From the NCBI GenBank assembly GCA_021808105.1, contig JAKBCC010000010.1:1-47635 (forward strand): a stretch of DNA of 47,635 bases. The letters are read 5' to 3'. Below the pieces are notes generated by a model that did no database searches, had not been told where the DNA came from, and was given only the letters and a program-made list of their open reading frames with translations. The DNA is from Planctomycetota bacterium. Lineage in GTDB: Bacteria > Planctomycetota > Phycisphaerae > WQYP01. Shown in pieces: positions 8,052 to 17,573 of the stretch; position 1 is the first letter of the stretch; every line of letters begins with the position of its first letter. The translations under genes were made by a program, and so were the position numbers.

Positions 8052-10043
8052 CTAATTGTTGCCCGCGCCGGTGCGCATGCGTTGGCGGCGGTCGCTTAGT
8101 GCCTGCCGGGCAGTGGCATAGAGTTGATCCTGCTGCCGGCGGATCAGCATTTTGATGTCATAGGTCCCAAGGCCGTACTTCTGGCCGACTGTGGCGATTA
8201 ACTGCTGTTCGGTTGGTGTTATTTCGCCTTCGGCTACCGCTGCGGCCACCATGGCTCCAAGCCAGCGGTGGATCTCATCGGGGGTTTTGGGTTCTGTGAT
8301 TTGCAATTCGCCGCGCCTGGCAGAATCCATCATGCGGTGCAACTGCTCATCGGTTACGCCGCGGCGGTCGGCCATATGCTGCAGCATTCGCGCTTCGTTG
8401 CCGTCAATATTGCCATTGTCCACCACGCATTTGACCATCCAGGCCAGCAGTCCGCTGGCGGCAGGCGGTGCTACGTTCAGCATGGCTGCGACCTGTTGTC
8501 GCGTCTGTGTCGGATCGGAGATCATCGCATTTGTTTGTGCCAATTGCAGCAGCAAGTCCTGCGCGGCCTGCCCATAGACCGGCAGCATATCCAGAAGCAC
8601 CCAGTTATTTGAGCCATCGTTAAGTACTGTGCCGCAAAAACTGCAGGCATTGGAGGTATCATCCGCGATCGGAGCGCCGCAATTGGGACAATGTGCGGAG
8701 GAAATACCCTTTTCCGGATCAGTCTTTACGCCGGCCTTGCGCTCCAGCACCATCAGATGCTGCGCCATGTTGCTTTGCGGCGTTTTTTGCGCTTTACCGG
8801 ATGCGTCGGTCTGATAGCGGCGACTGGACCAGCGCACTTCCACCAAGGCCCGATCCATCGGTGAACCGCCGATGATTCCCATGGTCTGCACGGCACCGAC
8901 GGCACAATCTCCCCAGAATGCCCGCACGCCATTGGCTTGGGTTGCCAAAAGCGGGCCGTAGTGTTGCACAAATGTCGCATCGGCAACGTTCTGCAACGGG
9001 TCAACTTTTCCTAATCGGTCCGCCAGGACTTTCCGCCAGAAAATAACGGATACGCGGTCTTCCAGGCCGGCGAGCGTGAAATTCGGGTCGCGCGTCTGCA
9101 ACTGTGCCACGCCGGGGGTATCGCGTGATGTTTCCGGTTGCCATTGGGAATCCTGGGTTATTTCCGCCAGCACCCAGTCATACTGGCCGCTGCGTAACAA
9201 TGCGTGGCAGGCTTGGCATTGCGAGCCGGCATTGAGTTCAATGGCCGCGCCGCAATTGGGGCAGTTGCCTTCAATCAGGCCCGCCCCATTGGGAGTTTTA
9301 GCGCCGCGTCGGCGCAGAAAAGTCCAGTATTCCGTAAACACTTCCGCATCACCTGATCCGGATACCACGGCACCGGTCTGGGTGGAAAGCGTTTGATCCA
9401 CTGCGGATGCGGTGATGCAGACGGTTGCCGAATCAAACACATTGTCATGTATCAATTGCACCATCTGTATTTGCTGCACCGCGATATTTTTCATGCGGTC
9501 GCGCAGAGCATCCAGTTTCTGTTCGGTGAATTGCAGCCCGAAGCGTTCATGGGTTCCATCTGAAATAAAGGGGCGGATGGTTTGAAGATTTTGGGAGCAC
9601 CAGGCATCCTGAATTTTCAGAAAAGCGGTACTGACACGACCATAAAACGCCTGCAGATCAAACGCCGGATCAGATTGCTGCAGCGCCTGCACCGCTTGCG
9701 CTTCGGCGTTTTCATCCACCGCGGTCAGGCCCGCATTGGTGCGCTGGTCGCGGACAAATCCCGCGACGGAAATGTGCGTTTTATAATATAAAATTCCTGC
9801 CACAATCAGTACAGGAATCCCCACGACCGGATGCTCCAGCACCAGATATTCAACAATCCACCAGATAATTATCCCACCGCCGCCACCGCCCCCGCCGCCG
9901 TTATCACCACCTCCAAAGCCACCGCCGCCAAAACCCTCACCTCCGCCCGCCCGCCCATGCGCAACCGCCAACACACCCAGCAGAGGCCCTGCCAGGGCAA
10001 TTATCGGAAGCAATTTCAACACGATAGAATAAAAGCGTTTCAT
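8052..10043 (-). CDS. TIM44-like domain protein with two zinc ribbons and a TerB-like tail
   Basis: A 663-residue membrane-associated protein. Order: signal or anchor segment (about 1-30); glycine-rich linker (33-57); second hydrophobic span (about 58-86); a TIM44-like fold (about 120-245) of the type that reads as FYGRVSTAFLKIQDAWCSQN; zinc ribbon 1 (C261, C264, C276, C279, NCPNCG...CQACH); a second TIM44-like repeat (about 315-440); zinc ribbon 2 (C452, C455, C467, C470); and a TerB-like all-helical tail (about 525-640, GNIDGNEARML and EGEITPTEQQL). The internal duplication of TIM44-like plus ribbon is evident by eye. Function is not established; an envelope-anchored scaffold or stress-related role is inferred. 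It stands alone between repeats and a 212-bp gap to the SDR gene. Confidence 0.8.
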   Translation of the reverse strand: MKRFYSIVLKLLPIIALAGPLLGVLAVAHGRAGGGEGFGGGGFGGGDNGGGGGGGGGIIIWWIVEYLVLEHPVVGIPVLIVAGILYYKTHISVAGFVRDQRTNAGLTAVDENAEAQAVQALQQSDPAFDLQAFYGRVSTAFLKIQDAWCSQNLQTIRPFISDGTHERFGLQFTEQKLDALRDRMKNIAVQQIQMVQLIHDNVFDSATVCITASAVDQTLSTQTGAVVSGSGDAEVFTEYWTFLRRRGAKTPNGAGLIEGNCPNCGAAIELNAGSQCQACHALLRSGQYDWVLAEITQDSQWQPETSRDTPGVAQLQTRDPNFTLAGLEDRVSVIFWRKVLADRLGKVDPLQNVADATFVQHYGPLLATQANGVRAFWGDCAVGAVQTMGIIGGSPMDRALVEVRWSSRRYQTDASGKAQKTPQSNMAQHLMVLERKAGVKTDPEKGISSAHCPNCGAPIADDTSNACSFCGTVLNDGSNNWVLLDMLPVYGQAAQDLLLQLAQTNAMISDPTQTRQQVAAMLNVAPPAASGLLAWMVKCVVDNGNIDGNEARMLQHMADRRGVTDEQLHRMMDSARRGELQITEPKTPDEIHRWLGAMVAAAVAEGEITPTEQQLIATVGQKYGLGTYDIKMLIRRQQDQLYATARQALSDRRQRMRTGAGNN

Positions 10044-10162
10044 AGTGGAGAATTGTAATCGAAGTTCAGGTTTATATCCTATCGGGCTATTTGCGAAATC
10101 GACGGCATAAATGCCGGCGCTAAGACAATAGTTCGTCCGGAAAACCCGCGCCCCAGACGCCG

Positions 10163-10183
10163 GCCCGGAATGATTGCCACGCC
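10163..10183. repeat. Solitary end of the MITE-like element
   Basis: GCCCGGAATGATTGCCACGC matches the right end of copy C (7761-7781) with few changes. No partner end is found nearby. The surrounding gap 10044-10255 holds no gene. Confidence 0.45.
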
Positions 10184-10255
10184 CCCTGGCCCTGGCTGCA
10201 TAACGCCGCGATCCACAGACTTAAAAGGATGGGGCACAATTTTGTGGAACTATTC

Positions 10256-10999
10256 CTAAAAACAATTGCGATGGATGTAAATCGTCTCTCCGCTGGCATA
10301 CCGCAAGCCGCCATCGATTGCCGCAAGGATCGCTTCCGCGAGGGAAGTTGGATTGAGAATATCCCGCGCGGGCACCTTGGACGCAATCGGCAACGAACGG
10401 AACATGGGCGTATCGACGGCCCCCGGTGCAATTGCGATCACGCGCACGCCGATATCCCGGCCCTCGTGCGCTGTCGCCCGGGTTAATAAATTAACGCCCG
10501 CTTTGGCCGCGCCGTAGGCTGCCAAACCGGCAAACGGATCACGCGCCGCCTGGGATGAAATGTTGATAATGACGCCTGCTTCTTCTGGGGACTTTCCGCT
10601 TTCTTTCAACGCGGCAAATTGTTTTTCAAATACCGGCCAGACCGCCCGGGTCATATAAAATACCGAGGACAAATTAATATCGATGATGTCGCGCCATTGT
10701 TCATTGGTCATGTCAAACGTTGGCAGCATGGGAGCTACGCCTGCACCATTGATAACCGCGTCAATGCGTCCCTTCCACTGCACCGCATGGTTAATAATCC
10801 GTTGCACATCTTCCGGTTTACTGACATCCGCCGGGCAGCAGGCAATGTCTCCGGGCAAGCCCGTGTGGGCTTTGGCCAGAGCGTTTAGTTTTTCACCATC
10901 CCGCCCCGCAATCAGCACACAGTCACCGCGTGCCAGGAGTTTTTGCGCGGTGGCGGCCCCGATGCCGCTGCCGCCGCCGGTAATAATGACTACTTGCAT
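10256..10999 (-). CDS. SDR-family oxidoreductase
   Basis: A classical short-chain dehydrogenase/reductase of about 247 residues that binds NAD(P)(H). It has the nucleotide motif TGGGSGIG (residues 7-14), NGAG after strand 4, the catalytic Ser in INISS (148/149), YGAAK with Tyr162 and Lys166, and the APGAVDTPM segment. The start is ATG 10999, preceded at six bases by GGAGG; the open frame extends four codons further but without such support. The substrate cannot be read from the sequence; the nearest family resemblance is to 3-oxoacyl reductase-like or general alcohol dehydrogenase SDRs. It begins 15 bases after the stop of the inositol-monophosphatase-family gene on the same strand, so the two are probably co-transcribed. 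Confidence 0.9.
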   Translation of the reverse strand: MQVVIITGGGSGIGAATAQKLLARGDCVLIAGRDGEKLNALAKAHTGLPGDIACCPADVSKPEDVQRIINHAVQWKGRIDAVINGAGVAPMLPTFDMTNEQWRDIIDINLSSVFYMTRAVWPVFEKQFAALKESGKSPEEAGVIINISSQAARDPFAGLAAYGAAKAGVNLLTRATAHEGRDIGVRVIAIAPGAVDTPMFRSLPIASKVPARDILNPTSLAEAILAAIDGGLRYASGETIYIHRNCF

Positions 11000-11014
11000 G
11001 AAAACCTCCAATCG

Positions 11015-12055
11015 TCACGTCGGCAACAAGCCGCGGTCCGCAAAAAATTTTACACTCACCGGTTCAATGCGCTTATACAAGTGCTCATTGGCATAAGCCG
11101 CCCAGGCTACCGGCGTGGTAACATCCAATACTCCATCGACCGGCTGGCCCAAGGCGTTGGATACTATCACACCGGCTTCCTGGGCGATCAGCATGGCGCA
11201 TAAATCATAGGCATGGGCGCAAAGGCCTGCAGGCTGATGCGTGACGTGATAAAAATAGGGACGCACGTCCGCCACAAATCGGTCATGTCCGATCATCACT
11301 TCGTAGAGCTGGCCGCCGGTAGAGATATATTGATCATCGAATACCAGCGGCCTCCCCGGATCGTTTCCGCCGCCACCATGCAGGGAAATGGTTTCCATTA
11401 ATTCCGCCGCCAGAAGTTTTGTACCGGGGAAAAAACTCACCACCGACCCGAACCCGTGCGCCAGATCCACCGCGCGGCTGGGGCGCAGCGCCAAAGGGGT
11501 GGTTTGACCGGAGGACAAATCCTCCCGCTGGGCCGCTGCGCCCTGCCCCCGCACGGCCCACAGCACATCGGACTTATTTTGTTTGCTGGTGGGAATTTCC
11601 ACCTGAACCGCTGCGACAATATCCGATAGGCGTGTGGTATCACCGTTATTGGGGGCTATACCCGCCAGAAGCCAGCCGGAGCGTTTGTCGTACATGAGTC
11701 CGCGCGTGCCGTCTATGGGGTCAACAATCAGGCGAAATGCCGCCTCTGCCGGCTGAATCCCGTGCGGGAAGCATTTGACGCCCTCGGCACCATTTTCATC
11801 CACGATGCCCTCGGCAATAAGCACCAGCGGTAATTCGCGCCCCCACTTTTGGCAAAATTCCTCCAGCACGGGTTCAATGTGGGTATCTAAGTCATAAATA
11901 GTGTCGGCGGCAGTTTCCCGTGCCACGTGCGAGAGGGGCTGGGTGCCTAGCGCGTTACCGGACGGGCGAGCGGTTATTGCTGCGGCACGAACCTGTCTTC
12001 CCAAGTCACACAAATGCTTAACAAAATAAGCGCCGTCGCGCGGTAATAAGCCCAT
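11015..12055 (-). CDS. Inositol monophosphatase family protein
   Basis: A 346-residue member of the Mg-dependent inositol-monophosphatase/bisphosphatase fold. It shows IAEG (Glu82), VDPIDGTRG (Asp112, Asp115, with the family's DPxDGT signature) and a C-terminal AYDLCAMLIAQEAG block (Asp284) that supplies the last metal ligand. These residues hydrolyse phosphate monoesters in the family. Length is above the roughly 260-residue norm, with an insertion between the motifs (about 160-230). The true substrate (inositol phosphate, a sugar phosphate or PAP) is not determined. The following SDR gene starts 15 bases after its stop. Upstream lies a MITE-like element. Confidence 0.85.
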   Translation of the reverse strand: MGLLPRDGAYFVKHLCDLGRQVRAAAITARPSGNALGTQPLSHVARETAADTIYDLDTHIEPVLEEFCQKWGRELPLVLIAEGIVDENGAEGVKCFPHGIQPAEAAFRLIVDPIDGTRGLMYDKRSGWLLAGIAPNNGDTTRLSDIVAAVQVEIPTSKQNKSDVLWAVRGQGAAAQREDLSSGQTTPLALRPSRAVDLAHGFGSVVSFFPGTKLLAAELMETISLHGGGGNDPGRPLVFDDQYISTGGQLYEVMIGHDRFVADVRPYFYHVTHQPAGLCAHAYDLCAMLIAQEAGVIVSNALGQPVDGVLDVTTPVAWAAYANEHLYKRIEPVSVKFFADRGLLPT

Positions 12056-12139
12056 CGCCCATCCTCACAGCCGATAATACTTCACTTTCGCCGACACCGG
12101 GGGAAACGTCAACTCATGCCACCGGGGCCTGAATATTTG

Positions 12140-12263
12140 GGCGTGGCAATTTTTCCGGGCGGGGTAAAAAAGCCGTCTTTTCACAGGAATGCTGAAGCCC
12201 ACCGGGATAAACCCGGCGGCTCGCCGGTCGCGTTGGTGCGGGGTGCCCGGAAAAATTGCCACA
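12140..12263. mobile_element. MITE-like inverted-repeat element, copy B, with 12-bp flanking direct repeats
   Basis: Terminal inverted repeats GTGGCAATTTTTCCGGGC (12143-12160) and GCCCGGAAAAATTGCCAC (12245-12262) are perfect over 18 bp. CCTGAATATTTG occurs immediately on both sides (12128-12139 and 12264-12275), as expected of a target-site duplication. The interior is almost the same as copy A. The remainder of the gap 12056-12402 has no gene. Confidence 0.8.
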
Positions 12264-12402
12264 CCTGAATATTTGTAGTTTGGCCGGCGTCCAACCGATT
12301 TTTCGTGGCCATGAGTAAATTTGGCAAGTCAGTCAAGCCAATAATCGCATAATCCAGTGAATAGTTATTACGATTTCGGCCGATAATAGCTATGGATGTA
12401 AC

Positions 12403-14574
12403 ATGAGTTATACGATGGCTGATAATTCCGCACCGACCACCCCAAGGGAGCCGCTTCCATCGGCTTTATTCCGCATGAACTGCATCTATCGTGCGCTCCT
12501 GGAACAAGAGCAATTGCTGGTGGAGGCAACCGATCGCCCCGGTTTATTAAACAGCATTTGCGAGCGGCTCATTGCCACGGGATTTTTTGATATTGTGGGC
12601 ATCGGCTCACCGGATGCCGATGGCCTGGTGCGCTATCATCATGCGGCGGGCAGGCAGGCTGCGGAACTAATTCAGACGTTCAGTAGCTCAGTAAAGCAGG
12701 GTGCCGGTACGCTGTCCGGGGAAGCCATGAGCAGCGGGAAAATTCAGGTCAGCAACCATTATCTGACTGATCCTCGCACGTCAAGTTTTCAGGCCAATGC
12801 CCGGAAAATGAATATCAACGCCTGGGCATCCATTCCCATTGTCGTTGATAATGCGATATGGGGCGTGCTGGGCGTCATCAGCCACAAGGAAGATTTCTTT
12901 GATGACGATATGCTGCAATTGCTTTCCACCAGCGCCATGCTGATCGGGCGGGCGCTGGAGCGACGCAATCTCTTCGACCGTCTGAAAGACCGGTCGGTGG
13001 CGCTGGAGCGGCTTAACAGCTTGTACCAGGCGATGGTGGAAGAATCAAAATTTATTCTAAGCGCTCCGGATGTAAACCAGTTGTTGCAGGGCACGTGTGA
13101 AACTCTGGTAGCCAAGGGAACTTTTCTGCTGGTGGGAATCGGCTGCCCCGACGAGACGGGAATTATGCGGTATCGTTATGGTGCCGGACTGGCGAGCGAA
13201 GAAATTACGCAGGGGTTCGCCTTTTCCGTCACTGATGACACGCAAACGTTATCCTCCGAAGCGTGGCGTACCCAAAGCATGCAGTACAGCAATGATTATT
13301 CCAATGACCCTCGCGCCAAGAGTTTTAACCGGGAACCGGCATCCCGAAACATCAACGCGTTAGCAACTGCGCCGGTCTATCGCGGTGGCGTTATATGGGG
13401 CCTGCTGACAGTGGTTTCCGGCCATAAAGATTTTTTTGATCGGCACATGCTGAATCTTCTGACCAGTTGCGCGCAAATGCTTGGGCGGGCGCTGGATTCA
13501 ATGGACATGAAATCCCGGCTGGAACGCCTGAGCAGTTTGTATAAATCATTAAGCGTGCAGGGAGAAATTATTCTTGAATCGCCGGATGAAAATACGCTGT
13601 TTACCCAAACCGTTGATCAACTGGCCCGCGGCGGACTATTTGTCACCGTCACCGCCGCCCGGCCCAACCGCAGCGGGGTCTTTGAATATATCGCTATCGC
13701 GGGAAAAGGGGCCGACGATATTCAAAAACACCGTGTTTCCTTACCTGATGGAGAGGACAAAAGCCTGCTGGCCCAAGCCTGGCGCGAAAACCAACTTTGC
13801 TGGGTCACTGATTACGCCACGGATCCTGAACTGCGAAAGCATCATCAAGTAGTTCAGTCCGTTGGCGGAAAATCCGCCGCCGCCGTGCCCATTAACCGCA
13901 AGGGCCATATCTGGGCGGTGATGGGGCTGATTTCCAGTTATGAAAATTTATTTGATCAGGAGATGCGGAATCTGATATCGCGCGTGGCACTTTTGCTGGG
14001 CCATGCGCTGGATGAAATTGACCTTCGCACGCGATTGGATGAGGAACTCACACAGCAGGCGTGGCTGGCCGGACATGATACCCTTACGGGCCTGCCCAAT
14101 CGATCATCGCTTGATGGCTTTATTGAAAAGGCCGCAGCCCGCGCCCAGCGCCAAAAGACACTTATGGCCGTATCTATGATGGACGTCAATGACTTCAAAC
14201 TCATCAATGACACTTACGGGCACGCGGCCGGTGATGCGTTTCTGCGCGCCCTGGCCGGGCGAATTAAAAACGCTTTGCGTAAAACGGATTCGGCCCTGCG
14301 CCTGGGCGGTGATGAGTTTGTTATTCTTCTGGAGGACTTGCGCAACCCGGAGGATGCGAAGGCCTACTTCACGCGCCTCGGGGCGGTTCTGGATGAACCA
14401 TTTTCCCTGCCGGGAAATCGATGCATAAGCGTTTCGGTCAGCATTGGCTACTGCGTGTTCCCCGATGGTTCCACGGAATCAAACGCGGTACTTCGCCAGG
14501 CGGACAGCGCGCTATATCGCGTGAAAGCCTGTAAGACCGGGCGCACGCAATGGCGATGCAGCACTGAGCTTTAA
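12403..14574 (+). CDS. Diguanylate cyclase with three tandem GAF domains
   Basis: A 723-residue cytoplasmic signalling protein that should make cyclic di-GMP. Three GAF-type sensor units of about 160 residues follow one another (about 38-195, 212-370, 386-540). The first two are alike in parts: CPD/SPDADG-MRY, SNDP or TDPR, then an IWG(V/L)L(G/T)V strand. A C-terminal GGDEF domain begins at about 555 (DTLTGLPNR). The active site is intact (GGDEF, 635-639) and the inhibitory I-site RxxD is present five residues before it (RKTD, 626-629), so product feedback is expected. There is no EAL domain and no membrane span, so the signal is presumably soluble and sensed by the GAFs. Met5 is an alternative start. 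It is monocistronic and convergent with ilvD. Confidence 0.93.
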   Translation: MSYTMADNSAPTTPREPLPSALFRMNCIYRALLEQEQLLVEATDRPGLLNSICERLIATGFFDIVGIGSPDADGLVRYHHAAGRQAAELIQTFSSSVKQGAGTLSGEAMSSGKIQVSNHYLTDPRTSSFQANARKMNINAWASIPIVVDNAIWGVLGVISHKEDFFDDDMLQLLSTSAMLIGRALERRNLFDRLKDRSVALERLNSLYQAMVEESKFILSAPDVNQLLQGTCETLVAKGTFLLVGIGCPDETGIMRYRYGAGLASEEITQGFAFSVTDDTQTLSSEAWRTQSMQYSNDYSNDPRAKSFNREPASRNINALATAPVYRGGVIWGLLTVVSGHKDFFDRHMLNLLTSCAQMLGRALDSMDMKSRLERLSSLYKSLSVQGEIILESPDENTLFTQTVDQLARGGLFVTVTAARPNRSGVFEYIAIAGKGADDIQKHRVSLPDGEDKSLLAQAWRENQLCWVTDYATDPELRKHHQVVQSVGGKSAAAVPINRKGHIWAVMGLISSYENLFDQEMRNLISRVALLLGHALDEIDLRTRLDEELTQQAWLAGHDTLTGLPNRSSLDGFIEKAAARAQRQKTLMAVSMMDVNDFKLINDTYGHAAGDAFLRALAGRIKNALRKTDSALRLGGDEFVILLEDLRNPEDAKAYFTRLGAVLDEPFSLPGNRCISVSVSIGYCVFPDGSTESNAVLRQADSALYRVKACKTGRTQWRCSTEL

Positions 14575-14582
14575 TTGCAAAC

Positions 14583-16250
14583 TTAATGCGTCACGGCACC
14601 TTCACAGGCCGGCCCTACCATTTTGGCATATTTTGCCAATGCCCCGCGGGTATAAAGAGGTGTTTTAGGCTTCCAGCTTCTGCGCCGCACAGCCAGTTCT
14701 TCATCCGAGAGTTCAACGTTTATCGTGCCTTTTTCTGCGTCCACGGCGACGATATCACCATCGCGCACCAGCGCAATATTGCCGCCCACCTGCGCCTCGG
14801 GCCCGACGTGGCCGATGCACAATCCGCGGGTGCCGCCGCTGAAGCGTCCGTCGGTAATCAGGCAGGTGTCATATCCCAGGCCTTGGCCGACAATGGCAGC
14901 CGTTACGGCCAGCATTTCCCGCATACCCGGGCCGCCCTTTGGCCCTTCGTAGCGGATAATCACCACATCGCCTTTTTTAATTTGCAGGCCTTGTACAGCC
15001 TTCATGGCCTCTTGTTCAGAATCAAAACACCTGGCGGGGCCGCGATGCAGCAACTTTTTCACGCCCGTGATTTTTATGACGCAGCCTTCCGTCGCCAGAT
15101 TTCCCTTGAGAATTCTCAGACCGCCATTGGGGCTGATGGCCTTTTCCACGGGGACAACCACATCCTGGCCGCCCGGCAGCACCACATCTTTGAGATTTTC
15201 GCGCATGGTTTTACCGGTAACGGTCATACAGTCGCCATGAATAAGACCTGCATCCAACAGGACTTTGAGAATCACGGGAATACCGCCTACGCGGTAAACA
15301 TCCAGAGCCACATACTTACCGCCGGGTTTAAGATCGGCGACAGTAGGCGTGCGCCGGCTGATGCGCTCAATATCATCCAGGGTCAATTTCAGGCCGGCTT
15401 CATGCGCTATGGCCGGCAGATGGAGACAGATATTGGTGCTGCCGCCGGTGGCTGCGCCGATGGCCACAGCATTTTCCAGGGCTTCGCGCGTAATGATGTC
15501 ACTGGGGCGGATGTTTTTCTCCAGAAGCTGCAGAACCTGCCGCCCCGCCGCCTGACAAAATTCATCGCGTGAAAGCTCCACCGCCGGCGGGGAACCGGAC
15601 CCCGGCAGGGCCATACCCATGGCCTCGGCGACACACGCCATGGTATTGGCTGTAAATTGTCCGCCGCAGGATCCCGCCGACGGGCAGGCGTTGCATTCGA
15701 GTTCGTATAATTCCGCATCGGTCATTTTGCCGGCGGCATGCGCACCGACACCCTCGTAGACATCTACAATTGTTACATCTTTCCCCTTGAATTTTCCCGG
15801 AAGAATGGTGCCGCCATAAATAAATATCCCGGGCAAATTTAATCGAGCCAGGGCCATAAGTGTTCCCGGCAGGGATTTATCACAGCCGGCCAGTCCCACC
15901 AGCGCGTCATAACGGTGAGCGTGCATCATAAGTTCAATGGAATCCGCGATGACGTCACGGGAAACCAGCGACGCCTTCATGCCTTCATGCCCCATGGCAA
16001 TACCGTCAGATACCGCGATGGTCACAAATTCCCGCGGCGTGCCGCCGGCGGATTTGACCCCTGCAGCCGCCGCCCGAGCCTGTCGATCCAGGGTAATGTT
16101 GCAGGGCGTGGCTTGATTCCATGTACTGGCAACGCCCACCCACGGCTGATGAATATCCGCGTCGGTAAGCCCCATGGAACGAAAAAACGCCCGTTGCGGC
16201 GCACGATCAAAACCTTCAGTCACTTCCGGGCTGCGGGGACGATTAACCAT
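14583..16250 (-). CDS. ilvD: Dihydroxy-acid dehydratase
   Basis: Catalyses the dehydration of 2,3-dihydroxy-acids to 2-keto acids in valine, isoleucine and pantothenate precursor synthesis, with an iron-sulfur cluster and Mg. Of 555 residues, typical for the family. It shows the CDKSLPG motif, [18 protein letters not shown] with cluster cysteines, and a C-terminal [16 protein letters not shown] block. The start [20 protein letters not shown] matches the family. The gene ends convergently with the diguanylate cyclase (8 bases between stops). A hairpin with CCCTTG/CAAGGG arms lies in the leader (16313-16339). Other ilv genes are not in the window. Confidence 0.97.
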   Translation of the reverse strand: MVNRPRSPEVTEGFDRAPQRAFFRSMGLTDADIHQPWVGVASTWNQATPCNITLDRQARAAAAGVKSAGGTPREFVTIAVSDGIAMGHEGMKASLVSRDVIADSIELMMHAHRYDALVGLAGCDKSLPGTLMALARLNLPGIFIYGGTILPGKFKGKDVTIVDVYEGVGAHAAGKMTDAELYELECNACPSAGSCGGQFTANTMACVAEAMGMALPGSGSPPAVELSRDEFCQAAGRQVLQLLEKNIRPSDIITREALENAVAIGAATGGSTNICLHLPAIAHEAGLKLTLDDIERISRRTPTVADLKPGGKYVALDVYRVGGIPVILKVLLDAGLIHGDCMTVTGKTMRENLKDVVLPGGQDVVVPVEKAISPNGGLRILKGNLATEGCVIKITGVKKLLHRGPARCFDSEQEAMKAVQGLQIKKGDVVIIRYEGPKGGPGMREMLAVTAAIVGQGLGYDTCLITDGRFSGGTRGLCIGHVGPEAQVGGNIALVRDGDIVAVDAEKGTINVELSDEELAVRRRSWKPKTPLYTRGALAKYAKMVGPACEGAVTH

Positions 16251-16588
16251 TCAAAATACTCCTGCGCAAAATATCCGATGAGCCAACAACGTCATGACCG
16301 ATCCCGCTAAAACCCTTGGGGCTGGTCAAAGCTCAAGGGGATATAGTTTACGCGCCCGGTGCGGCAATGCCAATAACAGGAATGAGATTGGCGGATAACG
16401 TGGCCGCAGTGGTCACATATCTCGGTAGATGGAACGACCATCGCTCGTCCTTTTTCCTGATTCATCGGTTCCGCTGATGGCATTGCGGTCTTTCAGACTT
16501 TCAGGGCTGCTACAAGACTTAAATATGAATGAATTTTACCCCTGAGGGAATGGAAAGCAATCGAAATTCTCTCGAAAAGAGGAAATCG
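16251..16588. other. ilvD leader and intergenic gap
   Basis: No gene is seen. On the ilvD strand there is a stem CCCTTG...CAAGGG (16313-16339) about 65 bases before the start codon, and GCCAAT/ATTGGC inverted repeats at about 16365-16388. No attenuator peptide rich in branched-chain codons was found. Confidence 0.4.
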
Positions 16589-17422
16589 TTACACCGCCGC
16601 GCCGCCGAGTTTTCCTACCAGCAACACGTTGGCGAAGGGGGTGCCCTGGCTCATCGGAATAGTGGTCACGGCAAATCCCAGATTTTCCAGATCGCTTTTC
16701 CATTGACTTAGCGTTCGGCAATGTAAGCGCCCCGGTTTGTGACCGCGGGCGATAGCGACGACGGAGTCTACGTAATTACTAAGGTGAAACGGCCAACCGC
16801 CGGCGGAATCGCCGATGCGCAGGAGCAATGTGCCCGCAGGCTCCAGTGCCCGGCGCACGCGGTTAAGAACGTCGTCCTGCGCTGAAAGCGGCATATAATG
16901 CAACACATCCAAAATCACTACTACGTCCGCGCTGGCGAAGTCGGCCGTGCGAATATCGCCCTGCTCCACGGATATGCCATTGCCTGTAACGACTTTCGCC
17001 CGCTGCGCATCCCGCGGCATAAGCTCAATTCCGCGGTAGGTAGCGACTTGGGGAGCCGGCGGAAATTCCTGCGGCCAGTTACCGGCGGAGGATGCAACGT
17101 CAGCCGCCGCCAACCACGCCGCCAGCAACCCCTGCCCGCAACCTAAATCCAGGATGCGTGATTTCGCAGGTATCAGCCCGTTCTGTAACAATCCGAAAAA
17201 AGCCGGATCACCACCGAGTTTGCCACGCGCAAAGTGCCAGGCGAAACGCCCGGCCGCCCGGTACGGCTTAGCCGCGGTTGCAACCATTTCCGTTTTCCAC
17301 CGCGTTATATGCTGTAACTGATCCATCGCGGGACCATTGTATCCGTGACGGATATATTTGATAATGCCGACCAGCAGACCGACCAGCAGAGGCTGTCCGC
17401 TGGCCGATATCCACCGCAGCAT
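16589..17422 (-). CDS. Class I SAM-dependent methyltransferase
   Basis: The frame gives 277 residues. The SAM-binding glycine motif ILDLGCGQG lies at about 90-98. It is followed by a GIELM acidic turn, an EQGDIRTADF adenine-side motif and ADVVVILDVLHYMPL as motif IV, so the fold is a class I methyltransferase. The substrate is unknown; the sequence after motif IV (GTLLLRIGDSAGGWPF) is typical of small-molecule or lipid enzymes. The start is uncertain: the first 32 residues include a hydrophobic run (LLVGLLVGIIKYI), and Met33 (17326) is an alternative that gives a purely soluble enzyme. It is divergent to the Mla permease gene, so the two share an upstream region. Confidence 0.8.
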   Translation of the reverse strand: MLRWISASGQPLLVGLLVGIIKYIRHGYNGPAMDQLQHITRWKTEMVATAAKPYRAAGRFAWHFARGKLGGDPAFFGLLQNGLIPAKSRILDLGCGQGLLAAWLAAADVASSAGNWPQEFPPAPQVATYRGIELMPRDAQRAKVVTGNGISVEQGDIRTADFASADVVVILDVLHYMPLSAQDDVLNRVRRALEPAGTLLLRIGDSAGGWPFHLSNYVDSVVAIARGHKPGRLHCRTLSQWKSDLENLGFAVTTIPMSQGTPFANVLLVGKLGGAAV

Positions 17423-17573
17423 ACCTTCATAGTGTTTCTGTTGCCGTGGAGTGTTACCAATAATTTAAGTGAACCATTACCCTGTCCGGCCCCTGCACGT
17501 ATACAATACCCAGACGGATGAGCGTCCGTGGCGGAAGCGCGACTGGGATTATGGGCTTTTAGAGATACTTACG

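Noticed and set aside
14586-15572. Long forward frame of 328 codons opposite ilvD
   Set aside because: It is the antisense shadow of ilvD, which has all family motifs.
16251-16588. Riboswitch or T-box upstream of ilvD
   Set aside because: Only a simple stem is seen; no T-box or leader-peptide signature could be recognised.
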